A stretch of DNA of 64,000 nt from Vibrio aestuarianus (GTDB lineage Bacteria > Pseudomonadota > Gammaproteobacteria > Enterobacterales > Vibrionaceae), in assembly GCF_012395185.1 (NCBI RefSeq), contig NZ_JAAZTU010000019.1, forward strand, positions 1 to 64,000, in the 5' to 3' direction. Below are positions 1-9,566 of this stretch, one piece after another. Under the pieces are notes generated by a model, which had not been told where the DNA came from, did no database searches, and saw only the letters and a program-made list of their open reading frames with translations. How positions within the stretch are numbered: position 1 is the stretch's first letter; every line of letters starts with the position of its first letter. The position numbers and the translations under genes are program-made.

Positions 1-263
1 TTCCTTACTTTACTTAAATGATGAATGTATTTTGCGCAAATTCATCACCTATAGAGCAAGGTCGATGCCAACCTTAAGATTGTTTAATTTCAATGAGTTA
101 TACTGACAAATAAAACATATCGAGCAATAACCTGCCTAGCATAAGCAACTTTTTGCTTTGTGGGGTAGAAAATTGCGATGAAAGCACAAAGTTGAACGCT
201 TGGTTGAAGTGATATTGATTGCTACACTCATCTCTTATTTTTAAGTCACGGAAGGCAAATATC

Positions 264-1745
264 ATGTATACATTCGATAAGTTAGTACAACATTCTAAAA
301 AAATATCTCACTTTAGCCATTTAGCTGCCATTTGTGGCTGGGACCAGGCAGCAGTTATGCCTTCAGGAGGTGCGCAAGCTCGTTCAGAAGCAATGGCACA
401 GCTATCGGTACATATTCATAGCTTGTTAACTCAACCCCAGTTGTCTGATTGGTTTGCTCAGGCAGAAACAGAAGCATTGAATAATGAACAAAAATCGATA
501 TTACGCGAGCTAAAACGTCAATGGTTACAAGCAAATGTACTTCCAGAAGCATTAGTTCAAGCCAAGTCTTTGGCTGGTTCTAAATGTGAGCATGCATGGC
601 GTACTCAACGTGGTAACAACGATTGGGTCGGTTTCGAAAAAAATTGGGCGGAGGTGGTTAAGCTATCTCAAGAAGAAGCACAAATTCGCGCGGATGCAAC
701 TGGGTTTACACCTTACGATGCTATGCTCGACATATATGAGCCTGGCATTAATACCGAATCTCTTGACCGTGTTTTCTCTAATGTGAAGACTTGGTTACCT
801 GATCTCATTGATCAAGTTATTGATAAGCAAAAGTCTGAGCATATCATTTTGCCTAGCGGACATTACCCTGCTGAGAAACAAAAAGCACTCGGTTTGGAAG
901 TAATGAAACTACTGCAATTTGACTTTGAACATGGCCGACTCGATGAAAGTGTTCACCCTTTCTGCGGTGGTGTTCCGAGCGATGTTCGTATCACCACTCG
1001 TTATAATGAAGCCGAATTTATACAATCTTTGATGGGTATCGTCCATGAAACTGGCCACGCTCGTTATGAACAAGGATTGCCTAAAAACCTTGCTGGGATT
1101 CCGGCAGGCGAAGCTCGCTCAATGGGGATACATGAATCTCAATCTTTGTTTTTTGAAATGCAAATTGGTCGTAGCAACGCATTTATTGAACACCTTGCAA
1201 AACTTTCAGCCAAACATATCGCTGATAATGAAGCAAATGTATTTGAACTTAATAATTTCCAAAAAATTTACACTCGTGTAGAGAAAGACTTTATTCGCGT
1301 TGATGCTGATGAACTTACCTACCCTGCTCATGTCATTCTACGCTATGAAATTGAACGTGATTTGATGAATGGTAAAATTCAACATACTGATATTCCTGAT
1401 CTATGGGATCAAAAAATGCAGGCGTATCTAGGGCTATCGACTAAAGATAATTATAAAAACGGCTGTATGCAGGACATTCACTGGACTGATGGGAGCTTTG
1501 GGTACTTCCCCAGCTATACATTAGGCGCTATGTATGCCGCTCAATTTATGGCAGCAATAAGACAGACCGTCGATGTGGATAGCGCGATTCAAAGTGGTGA
1601 CTTAACCCCAATCTTCACTTGGTTATCAGATAACATTTGGAGTAAAGGAAGCTTGCTAACTACCGATGAGCTAGTCACTCAGGCAACAAGGGAAACTCTA
1701 AACCCTCTACATTTCCAAAACCACCTTCGAAGCCGTTATTTGTGA
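264..1745 (+). CDS. M32-family metallocarboxypeptidase
   Basis: Zinc carboxypeptidase of peptidase family M32 (thermostable carboxypeptidase 1 type), expected to trim C-terminal residues from peptides in the cytoplasm. The 493-residue protein has the family length. The zinc site is visible: HETGH at residues 261-265 and the third ligand Glu in the HESQS block at about 291. The family blocks HPFCGG (about 231) and RITTRY (about 242) precede it and YTLGAMYAAQF follows near the C-terminus. I chose ATG 264 because GGAAGG lies upstream at normal spacing; a longer in-frame start at 219 lacks this and adds 15 residues not expected for the family. It is a single gene with its own promoter region upstream. 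No signal peptide is seen. Family assignment is firm; the physiological substrate is unknown. Confidence 0.93.
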   Translation: MYTFDKLVQHSKKISHFSHLAAICGWDQAAVMPSGGAQARSEAMAQLSVHIHSLLTQPQLSDWFAQAETEALNNEQKSILRELKRQWLQANVLPEALVQAKSLAGSKCEHAWRTQRGNNDWVGFEKNWAEVVKLSQEEAQIRADATGFTPYDAMLDIYEPGINTESLDRVFSNVKTWLPDLIDQVIDKQKSEHIILPSGHYPAEKQKALGLEVMKLLQFDFEHGRLDESVHPFCGGVPSDVRITTRYNEAEFIQSLMGIVHETGHARYEQGLPKNLAGIPAGEARSMGIHESQSLFFEMQIGRSNAFIEHLAKLSAKHIADNEANVFELNNFQKIYTRVEKDFIRVDADELTYPAHVILRYEIERDLMNGKIQHTDIPDLWDQKMQAYLGLSTKDNYKNGCMQDIHWTDGSFGYFPSYTLGAMYAAQFMAAIRQTVDVDSAIQSGDLTPIFTWLSDNIWSKGSLLTTDELVTQATRETLNPLHFQNHLRSRYL

Positions 1746-1790
1746 TATAGCTATAGAGGCTCCAACACAGGTAATATTGCGTCGCTTCAC

Positions 1791-1855
1791 ACTGAGGGCT
1801 ACCCTACATGACTCGTGCTTTGACAAAGTGCAAACCATCAGTAGCCCTTTAAAGT
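1791..1855. repeat. Long inverted repeat in 360-bp gap
   Basis: The 1746-2107 gap holds no convincing gene. It contains arms AGGGCTAC (1795-1802) and GTAGCCCT (1841-1848), with a nested CTTTG/CAAAG pair between them, then a smaller ACCCC/GGGGT pair at about 1896-1919. No strong U-run follows either, so these may be weak terminators for the carboxypeptidase gene or leader structure for the next one. Confidence 0.4.
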
Positions 1856-2107
1856 AAAATTAATCAATACCATTTTAAAGCCACTTATTGATAACCCCTC
1901 CACCATAGTATTGATGGGGTCTTAGCTGGCTGTAGTAAGTAACAATACAACGAGGAGCCGAAGTTCTATTTTCACGATAACAAGTGACTTTTTTAGCTAG
2001 AAAGGTAGGTGTTGCTTCCGATATTTTTAATTGATATTTTTATAGTTATAATATCGTTTTTCAACTAACATTATTGATACCATCACCTTATAAAAACAGG
2101 TAATGTT

Positions 2108-3673
2108 TTGATATCGACAAGTAATTTGAAAAGCGTCATTGGATCTAAATTGTCAATTCACATCACATTGTTGATGCTTTTGAATATCATTTCTTTCACG
2201 GTGCTAAATCGCGAATATCATGAGCAAAAGACTCGCATATTAAACAACTACTCGGCCATTATGCAATCAAAAGTCGAAGCGAGTTTGGGTGTTTTTAAGA
2301 AATTTTCTCATTACGTATACCAGCAAATATCGCAGGATACACAGGTGATGACGCTTTTTAAACAGGCGGTAGAATCCCCAGGCCCAGTCAGGGATGCGAG
2401 TCGACAAAAAATATATCAACTTCTGAAACCAAATTACGATCTGTTGAAGGGCCATAACTTTCGTCAATTGCACTTTCACTTTGCCAATGGTGATAGTTTC
2501 TTAAGAGTACACAAACCTGAAAAGTATGGTGATAACTTATTTTCTGTTCGTGAATCAGTGAGGCTTGCCAATACACAACAGCAAATCATTGAAGGTTTTG
2601 AAGAAGGTAAAGTGTTCAACGGTTATCGATTTGTCTACCCGCTTACTTTTGAACAGCAGCCTTTGGGAAGTGTTGAAGCTTCTTTGTCTATGGGAAGCAT
2701 CCTTGAGCTTCTGTTCGAACTTTATCCACATGACGACTTTTACTTTGTGATCAATAAATCTACAGTGGATGCCAAGCTATTCGAGGACATGAAAGGCAAC
2801 TATATTCCGACCTTACTATCTGAAGATTACTACTATGACAAAGCGGTATTTGAACAGAATCTTGCCAATATTAAGTATAGGGATTTACTCAAAAATGTTG
2901 AGAGCCTTGGCGCAGAGTTGAGCCCACTGATTGAACTTGAAAAGACCTTCTCTCAGGTGATAACGGTGTCTAACAGAGATTATGCAATGAGTTTTATCTC
3001 ATTCCAGAACTTCAAAAATCAACATGTGGCTTACTTGATTACCAGCTCTGAAGATACTGCGGTAGGGGGGCTGCGTAACACATTTCTGATGTACGCACTT
3101 TTGGTTATACTTGTATCCATGATTTATGCGTGGAATATATACTCAGAGCACGTGTACAAGAAAAAGTTGATGTATCTTTCCAACACTGATTTTTTGACTA
3201 AGCTGTTTAATCGCAACAAGTTTACCGAGAACTTAACGTTTGAGTTCGTCAAATATAGGGAGTCTAGTGGAACCTTTAGTGTGGTTCTGTTCGATATTGA
3301 CCATTTTAAGCGAATCAACGATAGTCTGGGCCATAACATCGGTGATGCGTATCTAAAAGAGCTCAGCGAACTTATCGCTTCAAAAGTCAGGCATTCCGAC
3401 ACGTTTGCTCGTTGGGGTGGAGAAGAGTTTATTGTGTTACTCCCTAGCACTCCCGAAAGCAGCGCACTTAAGGTCGCCGAATTGCTTCGCAAACAAGTCG
3501 AGTCACATCAATTTTCGTCACCTCAGAGAATCACCATCAGCTTGGGTGTTGCTGAAGTCAATGACAGCGATAAAAGTATTGATGATGTCATAGCAAGAGC
3601 GGATAAAGCTTTATATGAGTCAAAAGACGCAGGGCGCAACAAGGCCACTGCATGGTCTGAGACCCGCAAATAG
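2108..3673 (+). CDS. Membrane-bound diguanylate cyclase (GGDEF)
   Basis: Predicted to make the second messenger cyclic-di-GMP from two GTP. The 521-residue protein has a first membrane helix at about residues 13-33, a periplasmic sensor region of about 290 residues, a second helix at about 323-345 and a C-terminal GGDEF domain. The active-site signature is GGEEF at 437-441, a functional variant, preceded by DIDHFKRIND, the usual metal/GTP region. The start is TTG at 2108, with ACAGG just upstream; an overlapping ATG at 2103 runs at once into a stop. The sensor domain resembles double-CACHE-like input modules but I cannot name its ligand. No EAL domain follows, so it should only synthesise the messenger. 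It stands alone. Confidence 0.9.
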   Translation: MISTSNLKSVIGSKLSIHITLLMLLNIISFTVLNREYHEQKTRILNNYSAIMQSKVEASLGVFKKFSHYVYQQISQDTQVMTLFKQAVESPGPVRDASRQKIYQLLKPNYDLLKGHNFRQLHFHFANGDSFLRVHKPEKYGDNLFSVRESVRLANTQQQIIEGFEEGKVFNGYRFVYPLTFEQQPLGSVEASLSMGSILELLFELYPHDDFYFVINKSTVDAKLFEDMKGNYIPTLLSEDYYYDKAVFEQNLANIKYRDLLKNVESLGAELSPLIELEKTFSQVITVSNRDYAMSFISFQNFKNQHVAYLITSSEDTAVGGLRNTFLMYALLVILVSMIYAWNIYSEHVYKKKLMYLSNTDFLTKLFNRNKFTENLTFEFVKYRESSGTFSVVLFDIDHFKRINDSLGHNIGDAYLKELSELIASKVRHSDTFARWGGEEFIVLLPSTPESSALKVAELLRKQVESHQFSSPQRITISLGVAEVNDSDKSIDDVIARADKALYESKDAGRNKATAWSETRK

Positions 3674-3820
3674 TCATTAAGTTCTGTTAACAAATAGTAA
3701 GGTTCAATTTGATTAGGCAAATTTGATCAAATACAAACCAATCAGAGCCACTTCTAGCACTTTCATAACTATGCGCACAAAAAATACGACTAAAGTAGGA
3801 CTACTGTAAATACGCTACAA

Positions 3821-4000
3821 ATGGAAGTTTCATTCTCAATTACCGATGCCTCAGTAGATAATGCTGTCGAAGTTAATATGACCTATGAGTCATACCAATC
3901 ACTAATTTTTTTACGTAGTGGGCAAGAAGATATTATCGTTCCGCTGGTAAATGATAAAGGTGAAAACTTAGAGAGCGATTTTTTTGAAAACCTTGACTAA
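3821..4000 (+). CDS. Small hypothetical protein (59 aa)
   Basis: A short open frame starting ATG and ending TAA codes for 59 residues beginning MEVSFSITDASVDNAVEV. The product is acidic (many Asp/Glu), soluble, with alternating hydrophobic residues that could form beta strands (about residues 2-8 and 25-42). The ribosome-binding site is poor: the nearest purine-rich stretch, GTAGGA, is about 20 bases upstream. It occupies the gap between the cyclase and the convergent outer-membrane gene. I do not recognise a family. It may be real or chance; the plausible composition and lack of any competing gene are the only support. Confidence 0.35.
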   Translation: MEVSFSITDASVDNAVEVNMTYESYQSLIFLRSGQEDIIVPLVNDKGENLESDFFENLD

Positions 4001-4111
4001 ATAAGTTTAAGAGTTCATTAAATCCCTTGAGATTATTGATAAAGCGCCAGATATAGAAAAAGCTGCCACCATTTCCCCAAAGCTCGCTTATTCGCTTAGT
4101 TTAGAAAAGCA

Positions 4112-4141
4112 AAAACGCCAGTCGTTGAGTACTGGCGTTTT
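4112..4141 (-). terminator. Rho-independent terminator, likely bidirectional
   Basis: AAAACGCCAGT and ACTGGCGTTTT form a perfect stem around a short loop, with A-runs on the left and T-runs on the right. It lies 33 bases past the stop of the leftward outer-membrane gene and can also stop rightward transcription. Confidence 0.85.
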
Positions 4142-4173
4142 GACTATCACCTAATAGCTTAGGTTAACGACAC

Positions 4174-4659
4174 TTAAAGGAAATTGAACGATACTGTGAA
4201 AGACAAAGTGCCTACGTCTCTTTTATCCATTACATAGTTGATGTAGTTAGCACCAAGAGAGATTGGGCCAAATGCTGCGTAGTCCGCACCCACACCGTAC
4301 ATAAAATCAAAGCCATCATCATCAGAGAAAGCCGCACGACTGTCAGTAAGATCCCAAGAGTGAATACCACCTTTTGCGTAAATTTGCAGAGGACCAAAGT
4401 TTATGCTTGGTTTAACAGCAAAATAAACTGAAGATGCTTTCAGGTCACCGCCCGTATATTCAAATTTACCGTGATCAGTGTAGCCGCCTTCAATACCAAT
4501 GAAAGGTAAAATACCAGTCCCTACATGAATGTTATATGAGGTTGAAGTTTCGCTGTCTAAATCCGATTGGCCAACAGAAGCGCCACCGTAGATCCAAGAA
4601 TCAGCAAAAGCCGTTGAAGATGCCCCAATCAGAGCAAGAGCTAGTAAAGTCTTTTTCAT
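4174..4659 (-). CDS. Small outer-membrane beta-barrel protein
   Basis: A 161-residue exported protein. The N-terminus MKKTLLALALIGASSTAFA is a classic Sec signal peptide with an AFA cleavage site before DSWIYGGASVG. The rest alternates polar and hydrophobic residues with frequent Gly and aromatic girdle residues and ends in phenylalanine-leucine (FNFL), as expected for an 8-strand outer-membrane barrel of the OmpA-membrane-domain/OmpW-like size class. ATG 4659 was chosen because AAGG lies just upstream and it begins exactly at the signal peptide; a longer frame to 4716 would bury the signal. A stem-loop terminator follows. Substrate or partner is unknown; it could be a virulence- or stress-related porin-like protein, but nothing in the sequence decides that. 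Confidence 0.75.
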   Translation of the reverse strand: MKKTLLALALIGASSTAFADSWIYGGASVGQSDLDSETSTSYNIHVGTGILPFIGIEGGYTDHGKFEYTGGDLKASSVYFAVKPSINFGPLQIYAKGGIHSWDLTDSRAAFSDDDGFDFMYGVGADYAAFGPISLGANYINYVMDKRDVGTLSFTVSFNFL

Positions 4660-4762
4660 AATTAACCTTTTTATATTGTTTGGCAACGGAGTCAAACCGG
4701 CACTCCATTGCCACATAGCGTCAAATTACAGTGGATACATTTATCTGATGCAAATTTTATAC

Positions 4763-7700
4763 CTAACAGGCATCAATCGCGTTCTTAATTCGCTTATCAG
4801 AAACTGGATAAGGTGTTCCGAGTTGTTGAGCAAACAAACTGACGCGTAATTCTTCTATCATCCAACGGATCTCTTTAACGTTTTCTGGTACTGCTATGCC
4901 ACGTGGGATCTTGTTGAGTAGTTCTTTGTAATCATTGAGCACTGACTCAATTTTCAGCATGTGCAGACGATCTTTATTCGGATCAACTGGCAATTTTTCC
5001 ATCCGTCGCTCTACAGCACGTAAATATCGCAAAATATCAGGTAAACGTTTCCAACCACATTCAGTGGCAAATCCTTTGAAAAGAAGCCCTTCGATTTGTG
5101 CTTTTATGTCAGACAAAGCAAACGCCATTGTAAAATCGATTTTGCCTTTTAACTTTTTGTTAATGTTGAAGGCCGTTGTCAGAATCGTTTCAACTTGTTG
5201 AGCAATACTCACTACAGTATCGCCCAATTCCGCACGCACATACTCTTTTAGCGCTTCAAATTCCTCGGGTTGCCAGACTAAACCGCCCCGCTCTTCTAAT
5301 AATTTATCAATACCACATGCAATGCAGTCATCAATCAAATCTAAAACTTTGCCATAAGGATTAAAATATAGGCCCAGTTTAGATTTATTGGGCAAATTCG
5401 CGTGTAAATATTTAATCGGTGATGGGACATTAAGCAAAATCAAACGTCTTTGTCCTGCTTTCATTGCACTGATTTGCTCTTGTTCCGTTTCAAAGAGCTT
5501 AATTCCCACACTATCTTTTGCATCAACTAAGGCTGGGTAGGCTTTGACTTCAAACCCACCTCGTTTTTGTTGATACACTTTTGGCAACTCACCGAAGCTC
5601 CAAGTATGCAAACCTTGCTGTTCAATATCATCATCGGCAACTTGAGAAAGTGTCTCTTGAACTTTTTCTTTCAAACTTTCTTTCAATTCGTGTAAGTCTT
5701 TATGTTCTTTGAGCTTACGGTTTCGATGATCGACAGCTCGGAAAGTGACCTTCAAATGATCAGGCACTTGGTCTAAATTCCAATCTTCACGCTTGACTTC
5801 AACACCAGTCATGCGGCGTAGCTCTTTTTCCATTGCATCCAACAACGGCAATTCCATAGGGGTTACACGGGCTAAAAAGGCATCGGCATAATTAGGCGCT
5901 GGCACAAAGTTTTTACGAACCGTTTTTGGTAGTGATTTGATCAAACTCACCACCAGCTCATGGCGTAAACCCGGGATCTGCCAATCAAACCCTGCCGGTT
6001 CAATCTGGTTTAATATTGGTAATGGCAAGTGAATAGTGACACCGTCACTATCAATACCAGGTTCAAACTGGTAACTTATTTTTAGCTTTATCCCATTCTG
6101 ATGCCAAAAGTTTGGATAATCTAAATCTGTAACATGGCTGGCATCACCTTTGAATAGCATCTCTTTTTCAAAGTTGAGCAACTCCGGAGTCTCTTTACTC
6201 GCCTTTTTCCACCATGCATCAAAATGACGACCAGAGACGACATCAGTTCCAACACGTTGATCGTAAAACTCAAACAGTTCTTCGTCATCGACCAAAATAT
6301 CGCGGCGACGTGACTTGTGTTCTAGCTCTTCTACTTCAAGCAGCAACTTGCGATTTTGCTTGAAGAATGCGTGTTTTGTTTCCCAATCACCTTCGACCAA
6401 CGCACTGCGAATAAATATTTCACGGCATAGAGGTTCATCTATCGAGCTGTAATTGACTAAACGCTTCGGAACAATCGGTACACCGTAGAGCATCACTTTT
6501 TCGTAAGCCATGACAGCAGCTTGCTTTTTCGACCAATGCGGTTCGCTGTAAGTACGTTTAATCAAGTGCTTGGCTAGGGGCTCAATCCATTCAGGCTGGA
6601 TTTTAGCGGCGATACGCCCCCATAGCTTGGAGGTTTCAACTAGCTCAGCCACCATGATCCACTTGGGTTGTTTTTTAAACAAACCCGATGCAGGAAAGAT
6701 ATTAAAACGTGCGTTACGTGCACCTTGATATTCGTGTTTTTCTTGATCTTTAATACCGATATGGGACAGCAAACCTACCAAAATCGCACTATGAACACAT
6801 TGGTAATTAGCCGGTTCAGCGTTGAGTTTGTAATCCATTTCGCGCATTGACTGATGGATTTGGAAATAGACATCTTGCCATTCACGTACACGTAAATAGT
6901 TTAGGTAGTCTTGTTTACACTGTTTGCGGAATTGATTCCCAGTGAGCGCTTTCTGCTGTTTTTGAATGTAATCCCACAAGTTGACCAAGGTGAGAAAATC
7001 GGACTCTTCATGAAAGAAGCGGCGATGTTTATCATCAGAAGATTGCTGCTTATCGGATGGTCTTTCCCGCGGATCTTGAATCGACAGTGCAGAGGCAATC
7101 ACCATTAGCTCTTTTACACAACCAAAACGCGTCGACTCCAGAACCATACGAGCCAAACGCGGGTCGATAGGTAAACGCGCCAATTTTCGCCCCATATCGG
7201 TTAAGCGTTTTTTAGCATCTTGATCTTTTTTCTTTGAATCAGGAACAATGGCCCCTAATTCTTCCAGTAGTCGCACACCATCTAAAATATTTCGCTTATC
7301 TGGTGCTTCAACAAAGGGAAACGCTTCAATATCCCCAAGTCCTAGTGCTGTCATTTGCAAAATAACAGACGCTAAGTTAGTGCGAAGAATTTCTGGATCG
7401 GTAAATTCTGGACGAGACAGGAAATCCTCTTCCGAATACAAACGAATACAAATACCTTCTTCGACACGTCCACAACGCCCCTTACGCTGATTTGCACTCG
7501 CTTGTGAAATCGGCTCGATAGGTAAACGTTGTACTTTGGTGCGATAACTGTATCGGCTAATACGTGCAGTACCTGGGTCAATCACATACTTGATACCCGG
7601 TACGGTCAAGGACGTTTCTGCTACGTTCGTGGCGAGTACAATGCGTCGACCTGCATGAGGTTGGAAAATTTTATTTTGCTCGCCAGCTGACAAACGAGCG

Positions 7701-8698
7701 TAAAGCGGCACGATCTCGGTATCACGTAAGTTACGCTTACCCAAGGCTTCAGCGGTATCACGAATTTCACGCTCACCATTCATGAAGATAAGTATATCGC
7801 CAAGACCTTCTGCGCAAAGTTCATCTACCGCTTCAAAAATACCTTCGAGTTGATCGCGATCGGCATCATCCTCACCAAATAGAGGTCGGTAGCGCGTATC
7901 AACAGGGTAAGTGCGCCCAGAGACTTCGATAATCGGCGCGCCACTAAAGTGGTTTGAAAAACGTTGAGGATCAATCGTCGCAGAAGTGATCACCACTTTT
8001 AGGTCTGGTCGACGTGGCAGCAACTCTTTGAGATAACCCAAAATAAAATCGATATTGAGGCTACGTTCATGCGCTTCATCGATAATGATGGTGTCATATT
8101 GATTCAAAAAGCGGTCGTGTTGAATTTCAGCCAGTAAGATACCGTCTGTCATCAACTTGATCTGAGTGTTGTCGGAGATTTGATCGTTAAAACGAACTTT
8201 ATAGCCGACAAAATCGCCTAACTCGGTTTCCATCTCTTCAGCAATACGATTCGCAACAGAACGAGCCGCAAGACGGCGTGGCTGTGTATGACCAATCAAA
8301 CCATATTTACCACGCCCAAGTTCAGCGCATATCTTAGGTAACTGCGTCGTTTTCCCCGACCCAGTTTCACCAGCAACAATGACTACCTGGTTTTCAGCGA
8401 TCGCCTGCGCGATATCATCACGCTTTTGACTCACTGGCAGCAAATCTGGATAGTCAATTTTCACACGATGTTGAACGCGTTGCTGAGCAACCATCATTGA
8501 TTGAGCGATATCTAAAGCGATTTCATCAAAGACGGCGTTTCTGGCTTTTTCATTTTTGATTTTACTTGCACCAGTAATACGTTTGCTAAAACGAAACCTA
8601 TCTCGCATCATGCATTCGCTTAATGCATTGCGTAGTGACGCCGCACTATTGGTTTTGACGGCGGTCTGTTTTTCTTGATTTGGCTGTGACGAGGTCAA
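4763..8698 (-). CDS. hrpA: ATP-dependent RNA helicase HrpA
   Basis: Large DEAH-box 3'-5' RNA helicase, known in E. coli to rescue stalled, colliding ribosomes. The predicted protein is 1311 residues, close to the E. coli length of 1300. N-terminal MMRDRFRFSKRI matches the family start region. Walker A (GETGSGKTTQ, about residue 111), the DEAH box (IIDEAHERS), SATID and QRKGRCGRV motif VI are all visible, followed by the helicase-associated and OB regions and a long C-terminal DUF3418 region. The best start is TTG at 8698: AGGAA lies six bases upstream. An ATG at 8746 and other upstream starts have weaker or too-close signals. It is transcribed divergently from azoR. Confidence 0.95.
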   Translation of the reverse strand: MTSSQPNQEKQTAVKTNSAASLRNALSECMMRDRFRFSKRITGASKIKNEKARNAVFDEIALDIAQSMMVAQQRVQHRVKIDYPDLLPVSQKRDDIAQAIAENQVVIVAGETGSGKTTQLPKICAELGRGKYGLIGHTQPRRLAARSVANRIAEEMETELGDFVGYKVRFNDQISDNTQIKLMTDGILLAEIQHDRFLNQYDTIIIDEAHERSLNIDFILGYLKELLPRRPDLKVVITSATIDPQRFSNHFSGAPIIEVSGRTYPVDTRYRPLFGEDDADRDQLEGIFEAVDELCAEGLGDILIFMNGEREIRDTAEALGKRNLRDTEIVPLYARLSAGEQNKIFQPHAGRRIVLATNVAETSLTVPGIKYVIDPGTARISRYSYRTKVQRLPIEPISQASANQRKGRCGRVEEGICIRLYSEEDFLSRPEFTDPEILRTNLASVILQMTALGLGDIEAFPFVEAPDKRNILDGVRLLEELGAIVPDSKKKDQDAKKRLTDMGRKLARLPIDPRLARMVLESTRFGCVKELMVIASALSIQDPRERPSDKQQSSDDKHRRFFHEESDFLTLVNLWDYIQKQQKALTGNQFRKQCKQDYLNYLRVREWQDVYFQIHQSMREMDYKLNAEPANYQCVHSAILVGLLSHIGIKDQEKHEYQGARNARFNIFPASGLFKKQPKWIMVAELVETSKLWGRIAAKIQPEWIEPLAKHLIKRTYSEPHWSKKQAAVMAYEKVMLYGVPIVPKRLVNYSSIDEPLCREIFIRSALVEGDWETKHAFFKQNRKLLLEVEELEHKSRRRDILVDDEELFEFYDQRVGTDVVSGRHFDAWWKKASKETPELLNFEKEMLFKGDASHVTDLDYPNFWHQNGIKLKISYQFEPGIDSDGVTIHLPLPILNQIEPAGFDWQIPGLRHELVVSLIKSLPKTVRKNFVPAPNYADAFLARVTPMELPLLDAMEKELRRMTGVEVKREDWNLDQVPDHLKVTFRAVDHRNRKLKEHKDLHELKESLKEKVQETLSQVADDDIEQQGLHTWSFGELPKVYQQKRGGFEVKAYPALVDAKDSVGIKLFETEQEQISAMKAGQRRLILLNVPSPIKYLHANLPNKSKLGLYFNPYGKVLDLIDDCIACGIDKLLEERGGLVWQPEEFEALKEYVRAELGDTVVSIAQQVETILTTAFNINKKLKGKIDFTMAFALSDIKAQIEGLLFKGFATECGWKRLPDILRYLRAVERRMEKLPVDPNKDRLHMLKIESVLNDYKELLNKIPRGIAVPENVKEIRWMIEELRVSLFAQQLGTPYPVSDKRIKNAIDAC

Positions 8699-8881
8699 AG
8701 CGTTTCCTATTCTTTTCATTACACAAAACTGCACGGATTGTACCATAATCCTTGCCAGTGCGATGATATTATCCTTGTTCAATTTTTTAGAATGACTTGA
8801 CCAATTCAGACAACTTATCTAACAATTCAAATCGACTACGATGTATTCATCCAGTTATTGATACCCTATAGGAAATACATT

Positions 8882-9469
8882 ATGTCTCGCGTTCTTGCTC
8901 TTAAATCTAGCATTCTTGGTGATCACTCTCAGTCAAGCAAACTGCTTGACGCCTATTTAACGAAATTTGAGCCACAACAAGTTACACTTCGTGATTTAGC
9001 AGCAAATCCTCTCCCTGTATTGGATTTCGCTGTAGCAACGGCACTACGTTCAACAGAAGAACGGTCTGATGAACAGCAAAAAATCGTATCCATATCTAAC
9101 CAACTGATTGATGAACTTAAAGCTACGGATACGTTAGTGATTGCTGCACCTATGTATAACTTCACGATTCCAACACAACTAAAAAACTGGTTCGATTTGA
9201 TTGCTCGCGCGGGTGTCACATTCCGATACACTGAATCAGGCGTTCAAGGCTTAATCCAAGGTAAAAAAGCAATTGTAATCACCTCTCGTGGTGGTATCCA
9301 TAAAGATTCACCCACAGATAATGTGACCCCATACTTGAAGACTATCCTTGGCTTTATCGGTATTACAGATGTTGAATTTGTCTTCGCAGAGGGCATGAAC
9401 ATGGGCGAAGAGAATGCAGCGAATGGCATTAAAAGTGCTACATCGCAACTGGAAGCGATTACTCTGTAA
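8882..9469 (+). CDS. azoR: FMN-dependent NADH:azoreductase
   Basis: AzoR-type flavodoxin-fold quinone reductase that uses NADH and FMN to reduce quinones and azo compounds, probably protecting against electrophile stress. The 195-residue protein has the FMN-binding start ([15 protein letters not shown], phosphate loop), the [17 protein letters not shown] motif contacting the isoalloxazine ring at about residues 93-109, and the TSRGG motif near 140. ATG 8882 has AGGAA at good spacing; eight extra residues from 8858 are not needed. It is monocistronic: the gene is followed by a stem-loop at 9531. The assignment is firm at family level. Confidence 0.93.
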   Translation: MSRVLALKSSILGDHSQSSKLLDAYLTKFEPQQVTLRDLAANPLPVLDFAVATALRSTEERSDEQQKIVSISNQLIDELKATDTLVIAAPMYNFTIPTQLKNWFDLIARAGVTFRYTESGVQGLIQGKKAIVITSRGGIHKDSPTDNVTPYLKTILGFIGITDVEFVFAEGMNMGEENAANGIKSATSQLEAITL

Positions 9470-9530
9470 TGATTTTATAGAGCGCTATGCATTGCTATAA
9501 TCCTGATTTGGTAAGACAAGTTTGGTTTAA

Positions 9531-9562
9531 AAAAGATGGCCTCCAATTGGTGGCCGTCTTTT
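9531..9562. terminator. Convergent-gene terminator
   Basis: The AAGA-GGCC / GGCC-TCTT stem with one mismatched pair is flanked by A-rich and T-rich runs. It sits between the convergent azoR and the MipA/PagL-like gene and can serve both. Confidence 0.8.
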
Positions 9563-9566
9563 GTTA

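Noticed and set aside
3124..3492. 122-codon minus-strand frame inside the GGDEF gene
   Set aside because: Antisense shadow of the catalytic domain; no expression signals.
4011..4157. Stop-free frame with protein-like composition (EFIKSLEIIDKAPDIEK...) after the 59-codon gene
   Set aside because: No start codon, stops immediately upstream, and it runs across a terminator; at most a decayed fragment.
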